NCBI GenBank assembly: GCA_947631945.1
Contig: CANRNI010000025.1
Location: 1-40,206 of the forward strand
Direction: 5' to 3'
From: an uncultured Clostridia bacterium
GTDB lineage: Bacteria > Bacillota > Clostridia > Oscillospirales > Acutalibacteraceae
DNA: 40,206 bases
A model generated the notes under the pieces. That model did not search any database. It saw nothing but the letters and a program-made list of their open reading frames with translations, and was not told the DNA's origin. Of this stretch, positions 1 through 7,884 are shown one piece after another (positions within the stretch are counted from its first letter, which is position 1; every line of letters begins with the position of its first letter). A program made the translations under genes and the position numbers.

Positions 1-217
1 ACGGTTTATCTCCAAATCAAGCTGAACTTTATTTTCTATAATTCCTCTTTTTTCTGTCTACTTTATTGACTATGATCTAAAAGCCTTTTCCGTTCCGCTG
101 CGCTCCACTCAAAAGGTTTTCAAGAACATTATGCCTGCTTCAAGTTATTTTTTACTGAAAATGGGTCATATCTGTTCACGCCGCAGAAAAATATTTTAAA
201 ATAATTTAAAAAAAGAC

Positions 218-246
218 TTGAAATCGTAGGCGGAATCTGCTAATAT
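218..246 (+). promoter_or_regulatory. Promoter of rpmB
   Basis: A sigma-A type promoter is visible: TTGAAA at 218-223, a 17-bp spacer and TAATAT at 241-246. It lies about 75 bp upstream of the rpmB start. The first 217 bases of the window hold no gene that I can support; 90-120 contains an imperfect inverted repeat (AAAAGCCTTTT / AAAAGGTTTT). Confidence 0.75.
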
Positions 247-322
247 GTACAAGTAATATCAAGTTTTATTGGTGATGCGGCGCATTTTTTTGTCGCACCA
301 ATCAAGAGGAGGTGTATTCCGC

Positions 323-511
323 ATGGCAAAGTGTGATATTTGCGGAAAAGATGTTGCTTTCGGTATCAAGGTATCTCATTCTCACAGAAGATCCAACAGA
401 ACCTGGAAGCCCAATGTTATGAAGGTAAAGGCTGTTGTAAACGGTACTCCCAAGAGAATCCATGTTTGCAGCCGCTGTCTGCGTTCAGGTAAGGTTACAA
501 GAGCTGTGTAA
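323..511 (+). CDS. rpmB: 50S ribosomal protein L28
   Basis: A 62-residue L28 of the large ribosomal subunit. The start MAKCDICGKD is the family N-terminus and is preceded by AGAGGAGGTG, so the longer upstream reading from 269 is not used. It is the zinc-binding (C+) form: Cys4/Cys7 pair with Cys49/Cys52 near the C-terminus. Length and the basic middle (HSHRRSNRTWKPN) match the family. It is transcribed alone from the promoter at 218-246 and ends at a strong terminator at 551-584, so it is a single-gene unit convergent with rpiB. Confidence 0.97.
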   Translation: MAKCDICGKDVAFGIKVSHSHRRSNRTWKPNVMKVKAVVNGTPKRIHVCSRCLRSGKVTRAV

Positions 512-550
512 TAATCGGTTTCTGTCTCTTAATAAAATACGCAAAAATTC

Positions 551-584
551 AGCCGTATCGGAAACGATTCGGCTTTGTTTTTTA
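551..584 (+). terminator. Rho-independent terminator after rpmB
   Basis: The stem AGCCG-ATCG / CGAT-CGGCT has a GAAA tetraloop, with one mismatch, and is followed by a T-rich tail (TTTGTTTTTT). It lies 40 bp after the rpmB stop codon. Confidence 0.9.
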
Positions 585-604
585 TTGTCTTAAAAATCTC
601 TGAT

Positions 605-783
605 TTAAGTAGCCTCTGAATAAATCACATTCTACGGGCTGAATGCACATTTTGCCCCGATATTTTCCGTCATTTTTGCCAAAAGCTCCCCCAATACGCC
701 AGTATTCCTGCGTCACTTTTTGTCAATCTAACGAAAAATCTGACGGCGAATCTGCACGTTAGATTTAATCAGTAATTCCTTAA
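605..783. repeat. Dispersed fold-back repeat, type B ends (copy 1)
   Basis: A 179-bp element bounded by TTAAG...CCTTAA. Its terminal inverted repeats read roughly TAAGGAAACACTGATTAAATC, and its core (TTTCCGTCATTTTTGCC... TCAATCTAACGAAAAAT) is shared with the copies at 4531, 12743, 15562, 20196 and 26641. The right terminus overlaps the last codon position of rpiB and provides its TAA stop (780-782). It has no coding capacity. Arms and core are self-complementary, so the whole element can fold as one long hairpin. Confidence 0.85.
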
Positions 784-1223
784 TCCGAATTTTCAAGCTC
801 GGATATCATATTTACGCGCCTTTGATGTCTGCCGCCCTCAAATTCGGTATTCAGGAAAACATCAACGAGTTCTAAAGCGGAGCCTTCGCCGATTACTCTT
901 GCGCCGAGGCATAAAACGTTCGCGTCGTTATGCAGTCTTGTGTATTTTGCTCCGAAATAATCGGAGCAGCACGCGGCGCGTATACCCTTTATCTTGTTTG
1001 CCGCCATGGAAATTCCTATGCCTGTGCCGCAACAGAGTATACCTCTGTCACATTCACCCGATACGATTTTTTCACACGTTAGCTTTGCCTGAACCGGATA
1101 ATCGGAGGAAACCGCCTCGTAAACTCCGCAATCTGTATATTCTATCCCTTTTTCATCAAGATGCTTTCTTATAGCTTCTTTAAGGGGAAAACCCGCGTGG
1201 TCGGAACCTATTGCAATTTTCAT
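780..1223 (-). CDS. rpiB: Ribose-5-phosphate isomerase B (RpiB/LacAB family)
   Basis: A 147-residue sugar-phosphate isomerase that interconverts ribose-5-phosphate and ribulose-5-phosphate in the non-oxidative pentose phosphate pathway. The N-terminal SDHAGF motif (7-12), the catalytic Cys in CGTGIGIS (Cys65) and the H98-N99 region (RLHNDANVLCLGARV) are intact. Length is normal. It is the last gene of tsaE-tsaB-rpiB; its ATG is 2 bp after the tsaB stop and its AGAGG site lies inside tsaB, which suggests translational coupling. The stop codon comes from the terminal repeat of the element at 605-783. A specific allose-6-phosphate role cannot be excluded from sequence. Confidence 0.92.
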   Translation of the reverse strand: MKIAIGSDHAGFPLKEAIRKHLDEKGIEYTDCGVYEAVSSDYPVQAKLTCEKIVSGECDRGILCCGTGIGISMAANKIKGIRAACCSDYFGAKYTRLHNDANVLCLGARVIGEGSALELVDVFLNTEFEGGRHQRRVNMISELENSD

Positions 1224-1225
1224 TG

Positions 1226-1930
1226 TTATTCTGCCTCTTTCTTTTTAAGCTCGCGTTCAGCCTGCGAAAGTCTCAGGTAGGACGGCGCAAGCTCATACGG
1301 CGAACAAATATTGTCATTATTTAAAAGTCTTTTTTCGGCAATCAACGCAACAGATGCGGCGTTCTGATATCTGATAAGCGGGGGAGCCTTATATATGCCG
1401 TCCGTTTTATCTTTCAGATATTCGTAAGCTATGTCCGTTCCGTCTCCGATAAGTATGGTTTTTCCTTTTACCGATTTTAATTTTTCCAAAAGCTCGTCGA
1501 ATGATATAGCCGAATCCTCTGTAAGACGGACGGGCTGTGAATCCGAGCAGTCAAATAACGCGCAGTATACCTGAGAACATCTTGCGTCCATTACGGCCGC
1601 CGCAGTAAAGCCGCTTCCCGCGAGAGGGTACGCTATTGCTTCGAGAGTTGAAACAGGCACGCATTTTATATTATCGGGCTGCGCTATTCCTTTCGCCGCC
1701 GATACGCCTATGCGCACTCCCGTAAACGAACCCGGACCGTTTGTTACAGCAACGGCGTCCGCGTCTTTTATCGAAACTCCGGCTCCGTCCATAGCCTGCT
1801 TTACGAGCGGCATCAGCGTTACGGAATGGGTAAGTCCGGCATTAAGATACATGAGCGACAGAACCTTCCCGTCGCGCACTACGCACGCCGAGGCTGACGG
1901 AGCCGAGCTTTCAAGAGCGAGTATTACCAT
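1226..1930 (-). CDS. tsaB: tRNA t6A biosynthesis protein TsaB
   Basis: A 234-residue ASKHA-fold protein, the non-catalytic partner of TsaD in making N6-threonylcarbamoyladenosine on ANN-decoding tRNAs. The start MVILALESSAPSASACV is characteristic, as is VTNGPGSFTGVRIGVSAAKG, the family signature near residue 65. It overlaps the 3' end of tsaE by 7 bp and is followed within 2 bp by rpiB, so the three genes form one leftward operon. TsaD is not in the window. Length is typical. Confidence 0.94.
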   Translation of the reverse strand: MVILALESSAPSASACVVRDGKVLSLMYLNAGLTHSVTLMPLVKQAMDGAGVSIKDADAVAVTNGPGSFTGVRIGVSAAKGIAQPDNIKCVPVSTLEAIAYPLAGSGFTAAAVMDARCSQVYCALFDCSDSQPVRLTEDSAISFDELLEKLKSVKGKTILIGDGTDIAYEYLKDKTDGIYKAPPLIRYQNAASVALIAEKRLLNNDNICSPYELAPSYLRLSQAERELKKKEAE

Positions 1931-2361
1931 CTTCCGTCACCTCCGTTTACGGCAATTATTCTGTCGCAGTCCTTTTCACCGCGCGAAAACTCAACGTATA
2001 TCGTGTTTTCGGGGAGCGCGTTTTCTATATTTTCGCTCCATTCGATGAAAAGAATACTGTTTTCGTTCATATAATCGAAAAATCCGGTTGAATACAGTGA
2101 ATCCCATGTCTCAACGCGGTACATATCAAAATGGTATATATTTACATTTTGATACGAGCCGTAATCGTTAACAATGGAAAAAGTCGGACTACTCACAGGA
2201 GATGTGACGCCCAGCGCTTCAACACACCCTCTTACAAATACGGTTTTGCCCATACCCATACCGCCTTTGAACGCCACTACGTCGCCGCCTTTCAGCTTGG
2301 ACGCAAAATCGGCGGCAATCATAACTGTCTTTTTTTCACAATCCGAAGTAAATATTTTCAT
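1924..2361 (-). CDS. tsaE: tRNA t6A biosynthesis ATPase TsaE
   Basis: A 145-residue P-loop ATPase that assists the TsaB-TsaD complex in t6A synthesis. The Walker A motif GGMGMGKT is at 33-40, followed by VSSPTFSIVNDY, the family signature, and HFDMYR. I chose the ATG at 2361 (MKIFTSDCEKK), preceded by AAAGGCGG. A longer in-frame reading to 2445 would run through the promoter at 2419-2446 and is unlike the family. It is the first gene of the tsaE-tsaB-rpiB operon. Confidence 0.94.
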   Translation of the reverse strand: MKIFTSDCEKKTVMIAADFASKLKGGDVVAFKGGMGMGKTVFVRGCVEALGVTSPVSSPTFSIVNDYGSYQNVNIYHFDMYRVETWDSLYSTGFFDYMNENSILFIEWSENIENALPENTIYVEFSRGEKDCDRIIAVNGGDGRW

Positions 2362-2418
2362 ATATAAATTGTCCGCCTTTGTAAAATATGCTTGCAAAAC
2401 AGCGTTGACGCGGCTATA

Positions 2419-2446
2419 ATTATATGTGTAAGTCTGATAATGCAAA
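2419..2446 (-). promoter_or_regulatory. Promoter of the tsaE-tsaB-rpiB operon
   Basis: On the minus strand TTTGCA (2446-2441), a 16-bp spacer and a consensus TATAAT (2424-2419) are visible. The transcript would start about 50 nt before the tsaE ATG at 2361. I saw no equally clear promoter for the divergent rodA gene. Confidence 0.6.
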
Positions 2447-2551
2447 GCTTTGAGCTTTTACGGAATTTTAAAAGCTAAAAATGTGGAAAGGATATGCGTA
2501 ATTTATAAAAAATGCGGATAAAATCCGTGTTTTTTGGTACGTCGGTTTTTT

Positions 2552-3730
2552 ATGAATAAAATTATATCACATATAAAAACGTTTATCAAGGAGACAGACA
2601 AAATTTTATTGTCTCTTTGTATATTAATGTCCGTTTTCGGCGTACTTCTTGTCGCAAGCGCAACGGCGGACGGCGCGGGCTTTGTTTTTTCAAGAGATGC
2701 GCGCGTTATGGTTATAGCTATAGCGGCGGGAATCGCGCTCGCTTTGATAATTTCGCTTGTTGATTATAATTTCATTGTGCGAATGTGGCCTGTTATTGCC
2801 GCGGTATGCGTAATTATGATGCTTCTGCTTTTTACTCCTTTGGGAACGGGTCCTACGGAAAGGGAAGAGGTAAAAACTTGGATTAAACTCGGAAACTCGG
2901 GGTTATATTTTCAGCCGTCGGAATTGGTAAAAATAGGATTTATTATAACGTTTTCGGTACACGCCGATACGGTAAGGGATAATATCAATAAAATTAAAAA
3001 TTTGCTCCTTTTGTGTATTCACGGAGCCATACCCGTTTTGCTCGTAACGGTTTCGGGCGATATGGGGAGCGCGTTGATTTTTATTATAATATTCGCGGCT
3101 ATGCTTTTTGCCGCCGGAGTAAAAATACGGTACTTTCTTTTAGGGCTTGCTTTGATAGGCGCCGCCGCTCCGTTCGCCTGGAAATTTGTATTTTCAAGCA
3201 TACAAAAAGACAGGATATACGCGCTTTTCCGCCCCGAGGACTATCCCGATATAATATATCAGCAGGAACAAGGACTGAAAGCCATACTAAACGGAGGCGT
3301 TTTGGGACAGGGCTTGTTTAAAGGCGAATATACGCAGATACCCGACAGAGTTCCGATAAATGAAAGCGATATGATATTCTCCGTAATAGGGGAGGAGTTG
3401 GGACTTATAGGCTGTATAGCTACGCTTTTGGCTTTTGTGCTTATTATGTTAAGGATAATAAGTACGGGGAAAAACGCAAAGGACGGCACTATCTCGCTCA
3501 TTTGCAGCGGAGTAGCCGCTATGATAGGCGGACAAGTTATTGTAAATATAGGAATGTGCCTTGAGCTATTGCCGGTTATAGGCATAACGTTGCCGTTCCT
3601 GAGCGCCGGAGGTTCGTCAAATCTGTGCATTTATATAGCTATAGGTCTTATAATGAGCCTTAAAAGGTATACGCTCGAAAAGGAAATAGTTAATTTCAGA
3701 TATAAAAATATCAGTACACCGTTTGATTAG
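2552..3730 (+). CDS. rodA: SEDS-family peptidoglycan polymerase, RodA type
   Basis: A polytopic membrane protein of about 392 residues from the SEDS (FtsW/RodA/SpoVE) glycosyltransferase family, which polymerises lipid II. Family marks are visible: W-I-KLG--G-YFQPSELVKIGFI, SGDMGSALIF, NESDMIFSVIGEELGLIG and FLSAGGSSNL. About ten hydrophobic segments are present. The start at 2552 (MNKIISHIK) fits the family better than an upstream reading from 2534; no strong ribosome-binding site is visible. RodA rather than FtsW is preferred because no division genes are near, but the assignment within SEDS is not certain. Confidence 0.85.
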   Translation: MNKIISHIKTFIKETDKILLSLCILMSVFGVLLVASATADGAGFVFSRDARVMVIAIAAGIALALIISLVDYNFIVRMWPVIAAVCVIMMLLLFTPLGTGPTEREEVKTWIKLGNSGLYFQPSELVKIGFIITFSVHADTVRDNINKIKNLLLLCIHGAIPVLLVTVSGDMGSALIFIIIFAAMLFAAGVKIRYFLLGLALIGAAAPFAWKFVFSSIQKDRIYALFRPEDYPDIIYQQEQGLKAILNGGVLGQGLFKGEYTQIPDRVPINESDMIFSVIGEELGLIGCIATLLAFVLIMLRIISTGKNAKDGTISLICSGVAAMIGGQVIVNIGMCLELLPVIGITLPFLSAGGSSNLCIYIAIGLIMSLKRYTLEKEIVNFRYKNISTPFD

Positions 3731-3834
3731 AGTGCGTACATACTCTATGGCGTATCTGAAAATAGGCAATATGACCAATCATTTTCGGAAAAGGCGATTT
3801 TTTACGGAAATACTTTATGTATTTCAAAATGCGG

Positions 3835-4425
3835 TCATAAGGAAAATTTGCCGAAAAGACGTGTATCGGGCTTGTGTAGACACGCCCTAAGTTTACGTAC
3901 TGTTTCCGAAAGCGGCAGCCCGACGACGTTTAAGTAATCGCCGCTTATTCTTTTTACAAGCAGAGCGCCCTTTCCCTGTATTCCGTAAGCGCCTGCTTTA
4001 TCCGTCGGTTCTCCGGTAGATATATATTCCGTTATTTCATCGTCGGTCAATTCGTAAAACTCAACCTCGGTCGAGCAGAAAAATATATCCTTTCCGTCTT
4101 TATTCATAATGCATACGCCCGTATATACCGTATGCATTTTTCCCGACAGCATACGGAGCATTTTAAAAGCGTCCGTTTCGTTTTTCGGTTTTCCGAGTAT
4201 TTTTTCGCCGAGCGCGACAACCGTGTCCGCAGCGATTATAATATCGTCGGGATATCGTTTAAATACATCGTCGGCCTTTCGCTCGGCGAGCAACGTCACC
4301 GCCTCCGGCGGCGATATTTTTTCAGGCAAAGCCTCGTCACATTCGGACGGTATGACGGTATATTCTATTCCCGCGAGAGAGAGCAGTTCTTTTCTTCTCG
4401 GCGAAGCCGACGCTAAAATTATCAT
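3835..4425 (-). CDS. maf: Maf-family nucleoside triphosphate pyrophosphatase
   Basis: A protein of about 196 residues that hydrolyses non-canonical or dTTP/UTP nucleotides to monophosphates (Maf/YhdE family, house-cleaning). The N-terminal MIILASASPRRKELL is the family signature, followed by AADTVVAL and TDKAGAYGIQGKG. I chose the ATG at 4425 because the family starts exactly there; a GTG 12 bases further upstream adds only four residues and has no better ribosome-binding site. It stands alone, convergent with rodA. Confidence 0.92.
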   Translation of the reverse strand: MIILASASPRRKELLSLAGIEYTVIPSECDEALPEKISPPEAVTLLAERKADDVFKRYPDDIIIAADTVVALGEKILGKPKNETDAFKMLRMLSGKMHTVYTGVCIMNKDGKDIFFCSTEVEFYELTDDEITEYISTGEPTDKAGAYGIQGKGALLVKRISGDYLNVVGLPLSETVRKLRACLHKPDTRLFGKFSL

Positions 4426-4530
4426 ATTAACAGCCACACGGGACGGAAATATCGCAAAAATACTTTGACGGCATGAATTTTGCGCCCCGTATCGTCCTTT
4501 CCTTTGATTGTGTAGACATACCCTATGATT

Positions 4531-4708
4531 TTAGGGCAATACCGCACAATTAACGGCTACCGCCTTTGCCGCGCATCTGCACCGAGATTTCCCGTCATTT
4601 TTGCCAAAAACTCCTTGAAATACGTCAGTATTCCTGCGTCATTTTTGTCAATCTGACGAAAAATCTCTTGGCACATCTGCACGACAATAATTATGCGGTA
4701 TTGCCTTA
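4531..4708. repeat. Dispersed fold-back repeat, type A ends (copy 2)
   Basis: A 178-bp element with terminal inverted repeats of the form TAAGGCAATACCGCAcAATTA around the core shared with type B copies (TTTCCGTCATTTTTGCCAA ... CTGACGAAAAATCT). The right end supplies the TAA stop codon of ribF (4706-4708). It fills most of the maf-ribF gap. No protein is encoded. Confidence 0.88.
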
Positions 4709-5611
4709 GAATATTTTCGCCTTTTCCAATATCGTCAAAATTTTTTCACCGTCGCTTTTCATCTGCGATTTAAGCGCGTCGAGCGAGGGAAATTTTATTT
4801 CGGGTCTGACATAGGAAATCAGAGCGACCTCGGTATTTGTACCGTATAAATCGCCCGAAAAACCGAAAATATTTGTTTCGCTTCTCGGCTTGCCGCAGCC
4901 GATTGTCGGACGTATACCTATATTCGTCATTGACGGAAGCATTTTTCCGCCGATAAAGGTTACAGACGCGTAAACGCCGAATTTCGGAATAATAAAATTA
5001 TCGGGAAAAAACTGATTTATCGTAGGAAAACCGAGTTTTGCCCCTCCGCGCCTGTCGCCCGACACCACTTCAAAATCATATGAAAAATATCTGCCGAGCA
5101 TTTCATTCGCGTTTTTGATATCTCCGTTTTCGAGCGCTTGGCGTATGCGCGTCGAGCTTATACATTCGCCCTTAAAATCGACCTCGTCGGAGACCGAAAG
5201 CGTTATTTTGTGTTCGCCGCAAAGCCTTGAGAGCGTCCCGACCTCTCCCGAACCGTCTTTGCCGAATTTAAAATTAAATCCGCAGGAAACAAATCCCGCG
5301 TTCAGCTCGTTTATAAGAATATCTTTAAAAAATTCCCCGGGGGACATATCCCGTATTCTTTCAAAAGATATTTCATAAGGAATACAGCCTGTTTTCTCTG
5401 TTTCGCGGCGTTTTATTCTGCCTGTAAAAAGCTCTTTCGGGGAATTGCCCGTAATCACTTTCATCGGGTGCTCCGAAAACAGCAGTATAACGGGCAAAAG
5501 GCCGTTATTCCTCTGAACGGCGGCCTTGTTTATTACGGACATATGTCCTTTGTGCAGACCGTCGAACGTTCCGAGCGCGACGGCGGTTTTTTGATTTTTA
5601 AAATCAATCAT
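4706..5611 (-). CDS. ribF: Bifunctional riboflavin kinase / FAD synthetase
   Basis: A 301-residue enzyme that phosphorylates riboflavin to FMN and adenylylates FMN to FAD. The N-terminal nucleotidyltransferase domain shows GTFDGLHKGH (14-23) and SSTRIRQAL (about 152-160). The C-terminal kinase domain shows GDRRGGAKLGFPTIN and PKFGVYAS. Length is typical. It overlaps truB by 8 bp and is the last gene of the long leftward rimP-to-ribF operon, a common Firmicutes order (truB-ribF). Its stop codon lies in the repeat at 4531-4708. Confidence 0.96.
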   Translation of the reverse strand: MIDFKNQKTAVALGTFDGLHKGHMSVINKAAVQRNNGLLPVILLFSEHPMKVITGNSPKELFTGRIKRRETEKTGCIPYEISFERIRDMSPGEFFKDILINELNAGFVSCGFNFKFGKDGSGEVGTLSRLCGEHKITLSVSDEVDFKGECISSTRIRQALENGDIKNANEMLGRYFSYDFEVVSGDRRGGAKLGFPTINQFFPDNFIIPKFGVYASVTFIGGKMLPSMTNIGIRPTIGCGKPRSETNIFGFSGDLYGTNTEVALISYVRPEIKFPSLDALKSQMKSDGEKILTILEKAKIF

Positions 5612-6485
5612 TAATAAAGACCCTTTTTACTTTCAAAGACGGAGAACCGTCGGTATATTCTCCCAGACCCAAAAAAGATTTTTCGGAAGAATACACTCTG
5701 TAAAGCGATTCATCAAGGGAATAACGCAGTCTTTCAATATCAAGCTCTCCGCCGTTTTTAAACCGTTTGGCCTGCGCCTCGGATACGGTTATTTCGGGAT
5801 AGTCTCGGAGCGCGTTATCGACGGGGAGCAGAAGCCCGGAAATATCGGAGGCTTTTTTTAGCTCGTTCTCGCCGTGGGCCTGAGATATATCGAATCCGTT
5901 GGACAGCGTTCTTCTCAATGAAGTCATAACGGCCCCGCAGCCTAACTCATCTCCGATATCGGAAATAAGTGAACGTATATATGTACCCTTGGAGCATTTT
6001 ACGTCTATTGTGTATTCGTTACCGTTACGGGATACAAAATCGAGACTGTAAACAGTTACTGTCCGTTTCTCCCGCTCGACCTCGATTCCCTGACGGGCAA
6101 GCTCGTACAGCCGTTTGCCGTTTTTACGAATCGCGGAATACATGGGCGGGAGCTGACTGATAACGCCTTTAAAACCGTTTAATGCTTTTAATACAGCCTC
6201 TTCATTCGGTATTTCGCCGCTCACCGTGAGCGTTTTTCCAGTGATATCAAGAGTGTCCGTAGTTTCTCCGAGACGGAAAGACGCCGTATACCTCTTATCA
6301 TGGCTTGGAAGCAAATCAATAAATCTTGTCGCCTGACCTACCGCCACAGGCAAAACTCCCGTAGCCATCGGGTCGAGAGTTCCCGTGTGTCCGACTTTTT
6401 TTTCGTCGCACAGCTTCCGTACTTTTCCCGACGCGATAAACGACGTTATGCCCTTGGGTTTATCAAGAATTATAAATCCCGTCAT
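5604..6485 (-). CDS. truB: tRNA pseudouridine(55) synthase TruB
   Basis: A 293-residue enzyme that makes pseudouridine 55 in the T-loop of tRNAs. The start MTGFIILDKPKGITSF and the catalytic motif GHTGTLDPMATGVLPV with Asp38 are intact; GTYIRSLISDIG and a short C-terminal PUA-like part follow. It overlaps nrnA by 4 bp (ATGA) and ribF by 8 bp, so translation is likely coupled within the operon. Confidence 0.97.
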   Translation of the reverse strand: MTGFIILDKPKGITSFIASGKVRKLCDEKKVGHTGTLDPMATGVLPVAVGQATRFIDLLPSHDKRYTASFRLGETTDTLDITGKTLTVSGEIPNEEAVLKALNGFKGVISQLPPMYSAIRKNGKRLYELARQGIEVEREKRTVTVYSLDFVSRNGNEYTIDVKCSKGTYIRSLISDIGDELGCGAVMTSLRRTLSNGFDISQAHGENELKKASDISGLLLPVDNALRDYPEITVSEAQAKRFKNGGELDIERLRYSLDESLYRVYSSEKSFLGLGEYTDGSPSLKVKRVFIND

Positions 6486-7450
6486 AAAAGCCCCGCTTTT
6501 TCAAAAACTGTACGCACAGCCTCAAGAACAGCCTTCTCCGCGTCCTGTCTTGTTCCCTCAAACGTACAGCCCGCCGCCATTCTATGACCTCCGCCGCCTA
6601 AATATCCGGCTATTTCCGAAGCGTTGACAGGTTCGTTTGTCCGTACCGAAATATTGAAAAGACCTTTTTTCTTTTCCTTTATCGTAATGCCCGCGTAAAC
6701 GCCCTCGATTTGCCTCGGTATTGACGAGAGCGGCTTTGTTTCGCAGTCGGCGGCCCCGCTATCTTCAAACATTTCGTGTGTTACGGTTATCATCGCGCAT
6801 TTTCCGTCGAAATGCGTTTGCATTGAAGCTATAGCCATTTTTTCAATCGCGGCGTATTCTTTTGTTTTCGTTTCAAACTGTATTTTATTTATTTTGCCTA
6901 TATCTACTCCCATATCGGCGAGCTCCGCTGCGGTTCTGAATGTTTTTGACGTTGTGTTGCTGTATCTGAAACAGCCTGTATCCGTAGCGATTCCGACGTA
7001 AAGACATTCCGCGATATCCTTTGTAAAAGGAATATTCATTGTTTTCATAATGTCGTAAACTGCTTCGGCCGCCGCCGAAGCGCTTTCGTCAAGATATGTG
7101 TTCCGAGCGAAAAACACGTTAGACATATGATGGTCTATACATAGCTCGACATTGCAGCTCTTATCGAGTCCCGAGCCTTCAACGCCGAGAATTTTTATAT
7201 CGGCCGTATCAACGGCTACAATATGTTCCGGGATAAATTCCGCCGGACGAACCAATTTTTCCGTCATGAACGCGTCTGTTTTCGATATGGGCTCTAAGCT
7301 TATATACGCCCTTTTGCCTATAGAGCGCAGACCCTTGCAAAGCGCACAGGCGCTTCCCACCGCGTCTCCGTCGGGATTTTCATGCGCCAAAATAAGAATA
7401 TTATCCATTTCAAGCAGCATATCGGCGGCTTCGTTTTTATTTATTCTCAT
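6482..7450 (-). CDS. nrnA: DHH-family phosphoesterase (NrnA-type nanoRNase / pAp phosphatase)
   Basis: A 322-residue protein that degrades short oligoribonucleotides and/or 3'-phosphoadenosine 5'-phosphate. Metal-binding motifs are visible: HENPDGDAVGSA (23-34), DTAD (81-84), DHH (106-108), TDTGCFRYSNT, and the DHHA1 substrate-binding GGGGHRMAAGC near the C-terminus. I chose the ATG at 7450, preceded by GAAAGGA; this start overlaps rbfA by 14 bp. The rbfA-nrnA-truB-ribF order is normal for Firmicutes. Confidence 0.93.
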   Translation of the reverse strand: MRINKNEAADMLLEMDNILILAHENPDGDAVGSACALCKGLRSIGKRAYISLEPISKTDAFMTEKLVRPAEFIPEHIVAVDTADIKILGVEGSGLDKSCNVELCIDHHMSNVFFARNTYLDESASAAAEAVYDIMKTMNIPFTKDIAECLYVGIATDTGCFRYSNTTSKTFRTAAELADMGVDIGKINKIQFETKTKEYAAIEKMAIASMQTHFDGKCAMITVTHEMFEDSGAADCETKPLSSIPRQIEGVYAGITIKEKKKGLFNISVRTNEPVNASEIAGYLGGGGHRMAAGCTFEGTRQDAEKAVLEAVRTVFEKAGLL

Positions 7451-7805
7451 CTGAATTGTCCTTTCGGAGACGGTTCTCATAGTCGCTCCAGAGCTCTATG
7501 CCTTTCTTTACCGAATCATCGGCTATAAAACGCAGCTCGGGAGTTTTTCTTAAATGCAGTCTGCCGCCGACCTCGCGCCTTATAAGTCCCTGCGCGTGCT
7601 GTAAGCCTTCGACGGCTTTTTTCGCCGTATCAATCCCTTCCAGCGCACTGATGTAGACCTTTCCGTATGAAAGGTCTGACGCAAGCTCCGTTCTTACCAC
7701 AGTCAGAAGCTTTCCCTGCACTCTCGGGTCCTTTAATTCCCTTATAACGGCGGCGATTTCTCTTTTGATATCCTCCGCCGTGCGGTCTGTTTTATACGTT
7801 GACAT
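7437..7805 (-). CDS. rbfA: 30S ribosome-binding factor RbfA
   Basis: A 122-residue KH-like protein that binds the 30S subunit and helps mature the 5' end of 16S rRNA. Family residues include IKREIAAVIRELKDPRVQGKLLTV and the C-terminal LRKTPELRFIADDSVKKG. It lies 79 bp downstream of infB and overlaps nrnA. The infB-rbfA junction contains no clear terminator, so co-transcription is expected. Confidence 0.94.
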   Translation of the reverse strand: MSTYKTDRTAEDIKREIAAVIRELKDPRVQGKLLTVVRTELASDLSYGKVYISALEGIDTAKKAVEGLQHAQGLIRREVGGRLHLRKTPELRFIADDSVKKGIELWSDYENRLRKDNSDENK

Positions 7806-7884
7806 AACAATACCCCTGATTAAATGTAATTAAAAAGAACGTAACAGTTAATTAACGATTGCAAATCGCTGTTTTTTGACGCTG

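Noticed and set aside
2483-2506. A short peptide gene (GGAAAGGAT then ATGCGTAATTTATAA) before rodA
   Set aside because: It has only four codons; it could be a leader but there is no further support.
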